The notes under the pieces are model-generated. The model did not search any database. It was given only the letters and a program-made list of their open reading frames with translations, and was not told the origin of the DNA. A program made the translations under genes and the position numbers. DNA of 26,598 bases, taken from positions 1 to 26,598 of the forward strand of contig CABVAO010000023.1 of the NCBI GenBank assembly GCA_902496335.1, in the 5' to 3' direction. The first letter of the stretch is position 1. Each line of letters opens with the position of its first letter. The DNA comes from an uncultured Collinsella sp. (GTDB lineage: Bacteria; Actinomycetota; Coriobacteriia; Coriobacteriales; Coriobacteriaceae). Of the stretch, positions 1 through 8,932 are shown one piece after another.

Positions 1-60
1 CTCGAACCCACACTGCGCAGATTTTGAGGCTGCTTCCTCTACCAATTGGGATACAGGGGC
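1..60 (-). tRNA. Partial tRNA with CAA anticodon (nominally tRNA-Leu), short variable arm
   Basis: Read on the minus strand, the 5' end lies at 60 and the 3' part runs off the left edge. The order is a seven-base acceptor strand GCCCCTG, a D arm with AATTGGTA, an anticodon stem-loop with loop CTCAAAA, about five variable bases, then GTGGG TTCGAG of the T arm. The loop places CAA as the anticodon, which reads the leucine codon UUG. Normal bacterial tRNA-Leu has a long variable arm; this one does not, and the pair closing the anticodon loop is a C-T mismatch. The amino acid identity is therefore uncertain. Confidence 0.7.
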
Positions 61-409
61 GTATCCAAACCTTGAGTAGTGTACAACACAATCGCGACCG
101 AGTCCAAATGCCGTGTTTCGCTGGACGGCTCCGACGTGTGTGCGGACGAGCGGGGCAGGCGAACGGGGGAGCCGTCTGCTGCGACGCGTTACCCCGCGAT
201 GGCATCTGCATGGGGAGCGAAGGAAACGTTTTTCGAATCATGACATGCTGGCGGCGTACGAGGCTTGCCCCATGCTGCATATTCCCGTCTTGCAACACGA
301 ATCAATGGTTTGGCGCAACACCGTTTGCTGGCCTGTGCGTTGTGTTATTGTGGTGGGTTGAGACTTACATTTGAAGCGTTTGTTGACCCAAGGAAACGAG
401 GTTGATGTA
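61..409. other. Intergenic region between divergent tRNA and pdtaR
   Basis: This stretch holds no convincing gene; the short open frames in it lack ribosome-binding sites and recognisable content. It must contain the promoter of the leftward tRNA and of the rightward response regulator. A weak candidate for the latter is TTGCTG at 325-330 with TATTGT at 346-351, but the 15-base spacer is short, so I do not annotate it separately. Confidence 0.4.
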
Positions 410-1171
410 ATGGTGTCCAGCAACAGCGAAAAGGGAATGGAGCCCGTGCTGACCGAGGAGGAGCTGCAGGCCGCCGCCCGTGCCGAAGAAGCTCCTGAGG
501 AAGAGAAGAATCGCAAGCGCACCGTCGTAGTCGCCGAAGACGAATCCGTGAATCGTATGGATCTTGTCGGCATGCTTGAAGATAACGGCTACGAGGTCGT
601 TGGCGAGGCGGCCAACGGTGAAGAAGCCGTGGATCTGGCACGTGCCAAGCGCCCTGATGTGGTGTGCATGGATGTCAAGATGCCGCGGATGGATGGTATT
701 ACTGCTGCGGGCATCATCTGCGACGAGAACATCGCACCTGTGGTCATGCTGACCGCGTTCTCCCAGCCCGATCTGGTCAAGAAGTCCACCGGCGCAGGTG
801 CCATGGCCTATGTGACCAAGCCGTACGAGGAGTCCAAGCTTATTCCGGCGCTCGAAGTCGCCATGGGACGTTTCGCGGAGATCAACGATCTGCTGGATAA
901 CGTGGAACGCTCCGAGGCCAAGCTCAAGGCCACGGAGGACGAGCTCGCCAAGGCCCAGGCCGATCTGCAGAAGGCTCAGGAGACGCTGGAGGAGCGCAAG
1001 CTCATCGACCGTGCCAAGGGTCTGCTGATGGACAAGGCCGATTTCTCCGAGCAGGGCGCATTCCGTTGGATTCAGAAGACCTCCATGGATCAGCGTATTC
1101 CGAAGAAGCGCCTGGCCCTAGCCATCATCGAGAAGTACGGCGATCCCAAGCCGGCGCGCGACGATCGCTGA
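410..1171 (+). CDS. pdtaR: ANTAR-domain response regulator (PdtaR-like)
   Basis: A 253-residue protein with an acidic N-terminal tail (about 1-36), a CheY-type receiver (about 37-152), a coiled-coil linker (about 155-195) and a C-terminal ANTAR RNA-binding domain (about 193-245). Visible receiver residues are the acidic pair E43/D44, phospho-acceptor D88 in CMDVKMPRMDG, T115 and K137 in VTKPY. ANTAR domains bind paired-hexaloop RNA hairpins and act as antiterminators; phosphorylation by a sensor kinase promotes this in PdtaS/PdtaR systems. The kinase is not in the window. I chose ATG410 because GAGG lies 8 bases upstream; an in-frame TTG at 371 would add 13 residues without a good site. Position just before polA matches the mycobacterial Rv1626-polA neighbourhood. 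The RNA targets here cannot be seen. Confidence 0.9.
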   Translation: MVSSNSEKGMEPVLTEEELQAAARAEEAPEEEKNRKRTVVVAEDESVNRMDLVGMLEDNGYEVVGEAANGEEAVDLARAKRPDVVCMDVKMPRMDGITAAGIICDENIAPVVMLTAFSQPDLVKKSTGAGAMAYVTKPYEESKLIPALEVAMGRFAEINDLLDNVERSEAKLKATEDELAKAQADLQKAQETLEERKLIDRAKGLLMDKADFSEQGAFRWIQKTSMDQRIPKKRLALAIIEKYGDPKPARDDR

Positions 1172-1193
1172 ACCGCATACCGATACCGAACCT

Positions 1194-4142
1194 ATGATTG
1201 ATACCGTATCCGACGAAACGCGCGGAACGCTGCTGGTCGTTGATGGCCATTCGCTGGCGTTCCGCGCGTTCTTCGCTCTTCCCGTAGAGAACTTCTCCAC
1301 CTCGTCCGGCCAGGCCACCAACGCGGTCTGGGGCTTCGCGACCATGCTCGCCCAAGTGATTGATGCGGAGAAGCCCGATCACCTCGCCGTTGCATTCGAC
1401 GTCAAAGGCGGCACCTTCCGCAACACCATGCTGCCGCAGTACAAAGGCACACGCGACGCCGCCCCGGAGGACCTGCTCAGCCAGCTGCCGCTTATCCAAA
1501 GCATGCTTGACGCGCTGGGCGTCACATATATCGAAAAACCCGGTTACGAGGGCGACGATGTGATCGGCACGCTTGCCACCATGGGCGAACAGGCGAAATA
1601 CAAGACGCTCGTCCTGTCCGGCGATCGAGACGCGTTCCAGCTTGTGGACGATTGGGTGACCGTGCTGTACCCCGGTCATCACTTCAAAGATCTGAAGCAT
1701 ATGACGCCCGAAGCCGTATTCGCCAAATACAAGGTGACTCCGGCGCAGTACCCCGATCTGGCGGCATTGCGCGGCGAGACAGCGGACAATATCCCCGGTG
1801 TGCCCGGGGTCGGCGACGGATTCGCAGCCAAATGGATCAACCAGTACGGCTCACTTGAAGGCATCTGCGAGCACGCCGACGAGATCGGCGGCAAGAAGGG
1901 CGAGTCCCTGCGAGAAAACCTCGACCAGGTCAAGCTCAACCGCAAGGTCAACGCACTGGTACGAGACATCGACCTGGGCGTTACCGTGGACGACCTGACC
2001 TTCGGTCACTTCGACGCGGCGAAGATCGACGAACTGTTCACCTCACTGGAATTCGGTTCGCGTACCAAGACGCGTATCCTCAAAACCTTCAACGGCGGCG
2101 AGGCTCCGAAGCTGGAACAGAACGCCAAGGCCGAAGCAGGCAAGGAACGTTCGGCCATCGAAGTGTCGGACGTGCAGTATGCGGGCGATGCCGACACGTT
2201 GAACACATGGGTGGAACAGAACCTGCCCAAGCCGGACGCCAGTGGTGCAAGCGTCAACGACGAATCGGATGATACCGGCACGCAATTCACCATCGACCAT
2301 TCGATGCAGTGCAATGGCATCATCGAGCGTTCATGGGTCATCAACGCTGCCGGCAACGCCAAACCAGGCAAGGTCAAAGCGAACGCGATCACACTGCAAT
2401 ACGGCGGCAACGCGCTGATCATCGAGATTCCCGCAGTCGATTCGGCGGACGATACGGGCAAGCAAACGGATGCCGCCACGGCCGATGCGACTGACGCCGC
2501 AACGGATGCGCCGCGGTTGGATCCGGGGATGCGGGACGCGCTCAACGTCATCCTCGCGCAGTACGCACCCACCCTGGTCGTGCATGGCTACAAGGAACAG
2601 CTTCACCTATTTGCATCCCTCGGCGTCGACCTGCCCAAGCCGTTGTTCGACACCAAACTCGCCGGCTACCTGGTGCAGCCCGACTTCCACGCGGATACGC
2701 TCGAACAGGCCGCCGCGCGTTTCCTCGACATCCATGTGGAGGAGAAGACCGAGGAGGCGACGCAGGGACTGCTCGACCTGGACGATGGTGCCGACGCGGA
2801 TGCCGACGGCAATCAGACTTCGACACTGCTGCAGCATGCGGCCATCATCGCCGAGCTCGCCCGTGCCCTGGCACCACAGATCGACCAGCGCGAACAGTTC
2901 GGCCTGCTGCAGCGCATGGAACTGCCAGTCTCGCACGTGCTATACGGCATGGAGTCGCAGGGCGCGAAAGTCGATATGCAACGTCTTACCGCCATGCGTG
3001 ACACGTTCGCCGCCGACGCGCGGCAGGCGCAGGAGATCGCCTGGGACTATGCCGGCACCACCGTGAATCTGCAAAGCCCCAAGCAGCTTGGCAAGGTGCT
3101 GTTCGAAGACATGGGTCTCAAGCCCACGAAACGCACCAAGACGGGCGGCTACACCACCAACGCCGACGCGTTGCAGAAACTCTACTTCACCTATGCCGAC
3201 GACGAGCGTGCCAGCGGGTTCCTCGGGGCGCTGCTCAGGCATCGCGAGACCAACAAACTCAAGCAGATCGTCGCCACGCTCATCGACGCCACCAATCCTG
3301 CCGACGAGCGCATCCACACCACGTTCGAACAGACGGTGGCGGCCACCGGCAGGTTGAGCTCCGTGGACCCCAACCTGCAGAACATTCCAAACCGCAACGC
3401 GGCCGGGCGCGAGATCCGCTCGGCGTTCGTGCCCGGTGAAGGCTTCGAATCGCTGATGAGCTGCGATTACTCGCAGGTGGAGCTGCGCATCATGGCGCAT
3501 CTGTCCGGCGACGAGTCGCTGATCGAAGCGTTCAAGAGCGGCGCCGACTTCCACAAGTACGTGGCGAGCCTGGTGCATGGCGTGCCGGTGGATCAGATCA
3601 CACCGGATCAGCGCAGCCATGTGAAGGCCATGAGCTACGGACTGGCATATGGGTTGAGCTCGTATGGTTTGGCGCAGCAGCTCAAGATCCGCCCGAGCGA
3701 GGCCGAGGCGCTCAAAGCGAAGTATTTCGCCACATTCGGTAAAGTGCACGACTTCCTGGAATCCTGTGTGAGCGAGGCGCGCAAACGTGGGTATACCGAA
3801 ACGATGTTCGGCCGCAGGCGGTACTTCCCGGCACTGAAATCCACGAACCGTGCCGCTCGCGATGCGGCTGAACGAGCCGCGTTGAACGCGCCGATCCAGG
3901 GCAGTGCTGCGGACATCATGAAGATCGCGATGATCCGGGCGCGGCGTGCACTGGCCGAGGCCGGTATGAAGAGCCGCATCATTCTGCAGATCCACGACGA
4001 ACTGGTGGTGGAGATCGCACCGGGGGAGCGCGAACAGGTGACCGCTCTGGTGCGCGACGCCATGGAGAACGCCGTGCACTTGGACGTGCCGCTGGACGTG
4101 TCCACCGGCGTGGGCGCGGACTGGCAGCTCGCCGCGCACTGA
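1194..4142 (+). CDS. polA: DNA polymerase I
   Basis: A 982-residue family A DNA polymerase for repair and Okazaki fragment maturation. The N-terminal third is the 5'-3' flap exonuclease: YKGTRD, GYEGDDVIGTLA, LSGDRDAFQLV and a helix-hairpin-helix GVPGVGDGFAAKW are present. The middle (about 300-560) has the 3'-5' exonuclease fold position but I see no DxE metal motif, and it carries low-complexity acidic inserts, so proofreading is probably absent, as known for mycobacterial PolA. The polymerase domain has motif A (DYSQVELR, D758), motif B (RSHVKAMSYGLAYG) and motif C (IHDELVVE, H934/D935). The O-helix position that is Phe762 in E. coli is Tyr815 here. It starts 22 bases after pdtaR without a strong ribosome-binding site, which suggests a shared transcript. 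Two strong hairpins follow the stop. Confidence 0.97.
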   Translation: MIDTVSDETRGTLLVVDGHSLAFRAFFALPVENFSTSSGQATNAVWGFATMLAQVIDAEKPDHLAVAFDVKGGTFRNTMLPQYKGTRDAAPEDLLSQLPLIQSMLDALGVTYIEKPGYEGDDVIGTLATMGEQAKYKTLVLSGDRDAFQLVDDWVTVLYPGHHFKDLKHMTPEAVFAKYKVTPAQYPDLAALRGETADNIPGVPGVGDGFAAKWINQYGSLEGICEHADEIGGKKGESLRENLDQVKLNRKVNALVRDIDLGVTVDDLTFGHFDAAKIDELFTSLEFGSRTKTRILKTFNGGEAPKLEQNAKAEAGKERSAIEVSDVQYAGDADTLNTWVEQNLPKPDASGASVNDESDDTGTQFTIDHSMQCNGIIERSWVINAAGNAKPGKVKANAITLQYGGNALIIEIPAVDSADDTGKQTDAATADATDAATDAPRLDPGMRDALNVILAQYAPTLVVHGYKEQLHLFASLGVDLPKPLFDTKLAGYLVQPDFHADTLEQAAARFLDIHVEEKTEEATQGLLDLDDGADADADGNQTSTLLQHAAIIAELARALAPQIDQREQFGLLQRMELPVSHVLYGMESQGAKVDMQRLTAMRDTFAADARQAQEIAWDYAGTTVNLQSPKQLGKVLFEDMGLKPTKRTKTGGYTTNADALQKLYFTYADDERASGFLGALLRHRETNKLKQIVATLIDATNPADERIHTTFEQTVAATGRLSSVDPNLQNIPNRNAAGREIRSAFVPGEGFESLMSCDYSQVELRIMAHLSGDESLIEAFKSGADFHKYVASLVHGVPVDQITPDQRSHVKAMSYGLAYGLSSYGLAQQLKIRPSEAEALKAKYFATFGKVHDFLESCVSEARKRGYTETMFGRRRYFPALKSTNRAARDAAERAALNAPIQGSAADIMKIAMIRARRALAEAGMKSRIILQIHDELVVEIAPGEREQVTALVRDAMENAVHLDVPLDVSTGVGADWQLAAH

Positions 4143-4221
4143 TTGCCGTGCCAATCGGGTGTGAGCCGCCCGCATATGGCTACGCTGGCAGGCATCTGGC
4201 GGGGCTGTATCGGGATACGAC

Positions 4222-4267
4222 CCGTGTATGGCGACGCTGACGAGTGACTCAGCGTAGCCGTACACGG
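4222..4267 (+). terminator. Stem-loop downstream of polA
   Basis: Arms 4222-4240 and 4249-4267 form a 19-base-pair stem with two imperfect positions around an 8-base loop (CGAGTGAC). There is no U-tract, so it is either a weak terminator or a transcript-stabilising 3' end of polA mRNA. Confidence 0.55.
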
Positions 4268-4315
4268 ACGGAACCCGGGCTCAGGCACGCATGGGGTGAT
4301 TAGACGAAGCAGTTG

Positions 4316-4362
4316 CCTGGTGCCGCCCGCAAACGGCTTCGCTGAATGCGGGCGGCACCAGG
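4316..4362 (+). terminator. Second, perfect stem-loop downstream of polA
   Basis: Arms 4316-4331 and 4347-4362 (CCTGGTGCCGCCCGCA and its exact complement) give a perfect GC-rich 16-base-pair stem with a 15-base loop. No run of U follows. It sits 67 bases before the next start codon, so it could end polA transcription or lie in the leader of the following operon. Confidence 0.55.
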
Positions 4363-4428
4363 AAGACGGGCATCTAGGACAGGTGTGTGGCGGTGAAGCA
4401 GCATGGAAACCATGAGAAAGGACAGGCT

Positions 4429-5403
4429 ATGAGACTCAAGCAGGTTGTTGACGTACTGGAAACGCTTTACCCGCTGCGATACGCGGAAAGCTGGGATGAG
4501 CCGGGGCTTATCGTAGGCGACCTGCGGCAGCCGGTCACACGCATCGCGTTCGCCGCGGACCCATCCGACAGCATTGTCGATCAGGCCATCGCATGGGGTG
4601 CGGATCTGCTCATCACCCACCATCCTCTGTTCTTCCGCTCCGTCCACCAGGTGTCCGGTCTTGGATTCCGCGGTGGTCTTGTCACCAAACTCAACCAGGC
4701 CGGCTGCGCCCTATGGGTGGGCCATACCAACGCCGATGCGGCATGGCGAGGCGTGGGCCATGCCGCCGCCGACTATTTCGGCCTTGTCGACCAGCAGCCG
4801 CTTGTCCCTATCAATGACCCCGACGCCGAACACTTGGTAGGACTCGGACGTATCGGACGCCTGCCTGAACCCACCACCCTAGGGGTGTTCGCGCAACGCG
4901 TCTACACCGAGGTCAACACCCACGGCATGGCCACTGCACTGGGCATCCAAATGTGTGGCGATCCGAACACCACCATCTCCACCGTCGCGCTCCTGCCCGG
5001 TTCCGGCGACTCCATGTTCGACGAGGTACGCGCAGCCGGGGCGGACGTGTACGTAACCAGCGACCTGCGCCATCACCCCGTCACCGACGCCATCGAACAG
5101 GCGCGGTACGAGGCGGACATGCGTGCGGCAGGCATCACGCTCGGCCATGGCGAACCCGGCCAGCATGAGCCGCACGTGCGCCCATGCTTCATCAACACGC
5201 CCCACGCCGCCATCGAATCCATGTGGTTCAACTACGCCATCGAAGACATCCCCGCCGCCCTTGAATCGGCTACGGGCGAACACGTGGAAACGAACTGGAT
5301 CCACACCACCACCGATCCATGGACATGGGTGATCAACAGCGCCGGCACAGCCAGCGCCGCAGGCCCGGTGGAACCGGAACAACAGGGAACCGACATTGCG
5401 TGA
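4429..5403 (+). CDS. NIF3/DUF34-family metal-binding protein
   Basis: A 324-residue protein of the NIF3 (DUF34, YbgI/YqfO) family, whose members bind two divalent metals and assemble as ring-like oligomers; they are often labelled 'GTP cyclohydrolase 1 type 2 homologue' although the substrate is unsettled. The family signatures are visible: ITHHPLFFR with metal-ligand histidines H64/H65, GHTNADAAW with D103, VTSDLRHHP, and a C-terminal INTPHAAIE corresponding to the D-x-GH-x-x-x-E motif, in which the usual DxGH is altered. ATG4429 is chosen because GAAAGGA lies just upstream; the longer in-frame GTG at 4387 lacks a site. The gap to the Nudix gene is 29 bases, so the two are probably co-transcribed. 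The family call is secure but the biochemical role is not. Confidence 0.88.
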   Translation: MRLKQVVDVLETLYPLRYAESWDEPGLIVGDLRQPVTRIAFAADPSDSIVDQAIAWGADLLITHHPLFFRSVHQVSGLGFRGGLVTKLNQAGCALWVGHTNADAAWRGVGHAAADYFGLVDQQPLVPINDPDAEHLVGLGRIGRLPEPTTLGVFAQRVYTEVNTHGMATALGIQMCGDPNTTISTVALLPGSGDSMFDEVRAAGADVYVTSDLRHHPVTDAIEQARYEADMRAAGITLGHGEPGQHEPHVRPCFINTPHAAIESMWFNYAIEDIPAALESATGEHVETNWIHTTTDPWTWVINSAGTASAAGPVEPEQQGTDIA

Positions 5404-5432
5404 AAGCCGGGCAACAGCACAAGGAGAACACC

Positions 5433-6101
5433 ATGCAGACGGACGGCGAACAGCGCCTAGGCGCGGCAGACAACGGCAATACGACGGAACGGATTAACGC
5501 GAGCCTCGCCTCCCACGGCGACGGTATCGACATGAACGTTCCGGCCAAACTGCTGGAAAGCCATGAAGTATACCGGGGTGCCATCTTCCGAGTGGAAGAC
5601 ACGCTCATAGGGCTTACCACCACTAGCGGTAGCATGGTCACCATCCGCCGCCAGGTACTACGCCATGCCCCCTGTGTGGTGATGCTCGTACACGACACGG
5701 CGACGGACAGATACCTGATCGAACGCGAATACCGTATTGGCAACGACTCCTTCGCCTATGGACTGCCCGCTGGACTGATGGACAAGGGCGAGGACGTCCA
5801 CGAGGCCGCACTGCGTGAACTGCGCGAGGAGACCGGCGTTACACCGATCTCCAACGACCGCATGCGCATCGACCAGGTGACGGACTGCTACTCCTCCGAA
5901 GGCATGACCGACGAGCTCGCCCACATCATGGTGATTCACCTGGACGGATTTCAGCAGGGGGAACGCCACTTCGACGCGGACGAACACGTGGAATCGGCAT
6001 GGGTGAGCTGGCCCGACCTTCTGGCCACGCACATAACCGCCAGCAACTCCATCATCGCAATACAACACGAGCAAATCCGCAGACTCACCGCAGGCAAATA
6101 A
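5433..6101 (+). CDS. Nudix hydrolase, ADP-ribose pyrophosphatase-like
   Basis: A 222-residue Nudix protein. The box G-x5-E-x7-REUXEEXGU is complete at residues 114-136, running from GLMDKGE to RELREETGV. Before it lies the LPAGLMDKGE context typical of ADP-ribose and nucleotide-sugar pyrophosphatases, which cleave ADP-ribose to AMP and ribose 5-phosphate with Mg2+. The first 40 or so residues look disordered and are an extension beyond the usual family length. The start at 5433 is supported by AAGGAG seven bases upstream. It follows the NIF3-family gene by 29 bases in a probable operon. Exact substrate is not deducible from the sequence. Confidence 0.88.
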   Translation: MQTDGEQRLGAADNGNTTERINASLASHGDGIDMNVPAKLLESHEVYRGAIFRVEDTLIGLTTTSGSMVTIRRQVLRHAPCVVMLVHDTATDRYLIEREYRIGNDSFAYGLPAGLMDKGEDVHEAALRELREETGVTPISNDRMRIDQVTDCYSSEGMTDELAHIMVIHLDGFQQGERHFDADEHVESAWVSWPDLLATHITASNSIIAIQHEQIRRLTAGK

Positions 6102-6269
6102 CTCGCTGGGCGCGCACGCCCAACCCCCAAGCCCGACACGTGCGCAGCAACCGTTTGCGGTATTTTGCGCGCCACAAGAAAACACGGCGACATAAAACGA
6201 TTGAGGGCATCTTGTGGCGAAGCATCCCCAAGCGCGAAAAACGGTCGAGACGCGTGGAATAATGAAACT

Positions 6270-8411
6270 ATGCATATACGACCGGGATCCATGTATCCGC
6301 TCGGTGCCAGCTACGACGGTGCCGGCGTGAATTTCGCCTTATTTTCCCAAGTGGCCGAAAAGGTCGAACTGTGTCTCTTCGATGAGGAAGACCACGAAAC
6401 CCGTATCGAGATGACGGAGCAGAACTCCTACGTCTGGCACAACTACATACCCGGCTTGCAGCCGGGCCAACGCTACGGCTACCGCGTCTACGGGCCATAC
6501 AATCCAGCCCTGGGCCAACGCTGCAACCCCTCCAAACTCCTGCTCGACCCATACGCCAAAGCCATCGAAGGCAACATCGACGACGACCCGAGCCTCTTCT
6601 CCTACGACATGTCCAACCCCGACGACATCAATGCCATCAACACGCAGGACTCTGCCGCACACACCATGAAATCCGTCGTCGTCAACCCCTACTTCGACTG
6701 GGGCAACGACCAACACCCCAACATCTCCTACCACGACTCCGTCATCTACGAAGCCCACGTACGCGGCATGACCAACCTCAACCAGGACGTGCCACCGGAC
6801 ATCCGCGGCACCTACGCCGGCCTCGCATACCCGGCAGTCATCGACTACCTCAAAAAACTCGGCATCACCGCCATCGAACTCATGCCCATCCACCAGTTCG
6901 TCAACGACTCCTTCCTCCAGCAGAAAGGCCTCAGCAACTACTGGGGATACAACACCATCGGATTCTTCGCGCCACACAACGCCTACTCCAGCGTGGGTGA
7001 ACGCGGCCAGCAGGTCAACGAATTCAAATCCATGGTCAAGGCCTACCACCGCGCAGGCATGGAAGTCATCCTCGACGTGGTCTACAACCACACCGCCGAA
7101 GGCAACCACATGGGCCCCACCCTCAGCTTCAAAGGCATCGACAACCAGGCCTACTACCGCCTCGTCGACAACGACCCATACCACTACTTCGACACCACCG
7201 GCACCGGCAACTCGCTCCTCATGCGCTCGCCGCACGCCCTGCAACTCATCACCGATAGCCTGCGTTACTGGGTCACCGAAATGCACGTCGACGGATTCCG
7301 CTTCGACCTCGCAGCAACCCTCGCACGCCAATTCCAAGAAGTCGACAAACTCTCCGCCTTCTTCGACATCGTCGAACAAGATCCCGTCATCAGCCGCGTC
7401 AAACTCATCGCCGAACCATGGGACCTCGGCTCCGGCGGCTACCAAGTCGGAGGCTTCCCCTCCAGCTGGTCCGAATGGAACGGACGCTACCGCGACTGCG
7501 TCCGCGACTTCTGGCGCTCGCAACCGAGCACGTTGCCCGAATTCGCATCACGTCTGATGGGCAGCTCCGACCTGTATGAGGTGAACGGTCGTCGACCGGT
7601 CGCCTCGGTGAACTTCGTCACCGCGCATGATGGCTTCACCCTCAACGATCTGGTGAGCTACAACGAGAAGCACAACGACGCCAACGGCGAAGGCAACCGC
7701 GACGGCGAAAGCAATAACCGTTCGTGGAACTGCGGTGTGGAAGGGGAAACCACCATCCGCGACGTCAACGAACTGCGCCAGCGGCAGATGCGCAACATGT
7801 TCTCCACACTGCTGGTCAGCCAGGGCATCCCCATGATCTGCGGAGGCGACGAGGTTGCCCGCACCCAGCAGGGCAACAACAACGCCTACTGCCAAGACAA
7901 CGAGATCTCCTGGACGCATTGGGATCTGGATGATGATCGCAAGAGCCTGCTCGCCTTCGTCTCGAAGCTGATCCACCTGCGTCTGAATCATCCGGTGCTG
8001 CACCGCCGCAGGTTCTTCACCGGGCGCAAAGCCGGAGACGACCCAAACACCATCCCCGAAGTCGAATGGTTCGACCACACCGGTTCCATCATGGATATGA
8101 ACGACTGGCAGAACACGCATGCGTTCTCGATGATGGTATACCTCAACGGTGCCGATATCCCCGAAATGGACTACTACGGCAACCCGACCGTCGACAACGA
8201 CTTCATCCTGATCTTCAACGCCCACTACGAGCCGATTCAATTCACGCTGCCGGACGAAAACTACGGCAGCAAATGGAAACTGGTAGTAGACACCTACAAT
8301 CCGGACGGGCCCGAACTCAACTACGAAGCCGGATTCGCCATTACCGCGCAATCGAGAAGCTTCATGCTGCTGATGAGCGAAGACAAACCGGAACAACGGC
8401 ACCTGTTCTAA
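6270..8411 (+). CDS. glgX: Glycogen debranching enzyme (isoamylase type)
   Basis: A 713-residue GH13 enzyme that hydrolyses alpha-1,6 branches of phosphorylase-limited glycogen or maltodextrins in the cytoplasm. An N-terminal beta-sandwich (CBM48, about 1-120; YPLGASYDGAGVNFALFS) precedes the TIM barrel. Catalytic residues are nucleophile D346 (DGFRFDLA), acid/base E382 (LIAEPWDLG) and transition-state D454 (VTAHDGFTL). The C-terminal domain ends near HLF. The start at ATG6270 fits the family N-terminus, but there is no clear ribosome-binding site. Codon choice is odd: up to about 7530 almost every codon ends in C or A (CTC, GAA, AAA), afterwards CTG, GAG, GTG and AAG become common. A strong terminator lies about 115 bases downstream. 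Confidence 0.95.
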   Translation: MHIRPGSMYPLGASYDGAGVNFALFSQVAEKVELCLFDEEDHETRIEMTEQNSYVWHNYIPGLQPGQRYGYRVYGPYNPALGQRCNPSKLLLDPYAKAIEGNIDDDPSLFSYDMSNPDDINAINTQDSAAHTMKSVVVNPYFDWGNDQHPNISYHDSVIYEAHVRGMTNLNQDVPPDIRGTYAGLAYPAVIDYLKKLGITAIELMPIHQFVNDSFLQQKGLSNYWGYNTIGFFAPHNAYSSVGERGQQVNEFKSMVKAYHRAGMEVILDVVYNHTAEGNHMGPTLSFKGIDNQAYYRLVDNDPYHYFDTTGTGNSLLMRSPHALQLITDSLRYWVTEMHVDGFRFDLAATLARQFQEVDKLSAFFDIVEQDPVISRVKLIAEPWDLGSGGYQVGGFPSSWSEWNGRYRDCVRDFWRSQPSTLPEFASRLMGSSDLYEVNGRRPVASVNFVTAHDGFTLNDLVSYNEKHNDANGEGNRDGESNNRSWNCGVEGETTIRDVNELRQRQMRNMFSTLLVSQGIPMICGGDEVARTQQGNNNAYCQDNEISWTHWDLDDDRKSLLAFVSKLIHLRLNHPVLHRRRFFTGRKAGDDPNTIPEVEWFDHTGSIMDMNDWQNTHAFSMMVYLNGADIPEMDYYGNPTVDNDFILIFNAHYEPIQFTLPDENYGSKWKLVVDTYNPDGPELNYEAGFAITAQSRSFMLLMSEDKPEQRHLF

Positions 8412-8932
8412 GACTTGATTCCCAAGGCTCGGTGCCAAAACCGACAGGACTCGCCGGAACACACCGGGCTCATGTCACACCAGGCATAAGCCGCACATAA
8501 GCCGTCTGGCAACAGGCCGAACAACAGGTTCCAGCGGCAGCGCAACGATTTGGTTGGTTGGACGTTGCGCTCGCCGCTGGAACCGCTTTTATACTGTGGG
8601 AATTTCCATATACTGCGACGCCCATGGCGAGTTTTTTTATGTTGCCTTGTGTGAACATTGGGAAACGACGAGGCAAAGAAATAGGGTTGCACAGGGCGTT
8701 GTATGGAGCGATATGTCAGAAATGACGCAGTTTTTGGTAAAACCGCAGAAGAGGGATCGGCGTTAATGGGCGCCGCTAGTGGCAACGGGGCGCCGGACAA
8801 TAACGCTGCAAACGTACGCTATGAACGTAGAATCACAGAAACAAAGCCTTATATTGCGATGACCATGCTATGAACAGTGATATGAGCGCGAAACACGAAT
8901 ACGCGGAAAAACAAGCGAGAGAGGGGAGCGTC
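8412..8932. other. Intergenic region glgX to membrane protein
   Basis: Contains the glgX terminator (8527-8590). A second short hairpin, CGCC-CAT-GGCG, is followed by seven T at 8632-8638, so a small RNA of roughly 45 bases could in principle lie between the two, but I see no promoter for it. The rest holds no recognisable gene. The leader of the next gene presumably begins after 8640. Confidence 0.4.
8527..8590 (+). terminator. Rho-independent terminator after glgX
   Basis: Arms 8527-8547 and 8563-8584 pair over about 20 bases with one small bulge, closing a 15-base loop (8548-8562), followed by GCTTTTA. The long GC-rich stem plus U-run on the plus strand fits the end of the glgX transcript. 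Confidence 0.8.

Noticed and set aside
2940..4265. 441-codon open frame antisense to polA
   Set aside because: It mirrors a GC-rich conserved gene, has no ribosome-binding site or family signature, and polA on the other strand is unmistakable.
6339..7523. 394-codon antisense frame in glgX
   Set aside because: It results from the C-ending codon bias of glgX; its composition is Val/Asp/Gly-rich noise.
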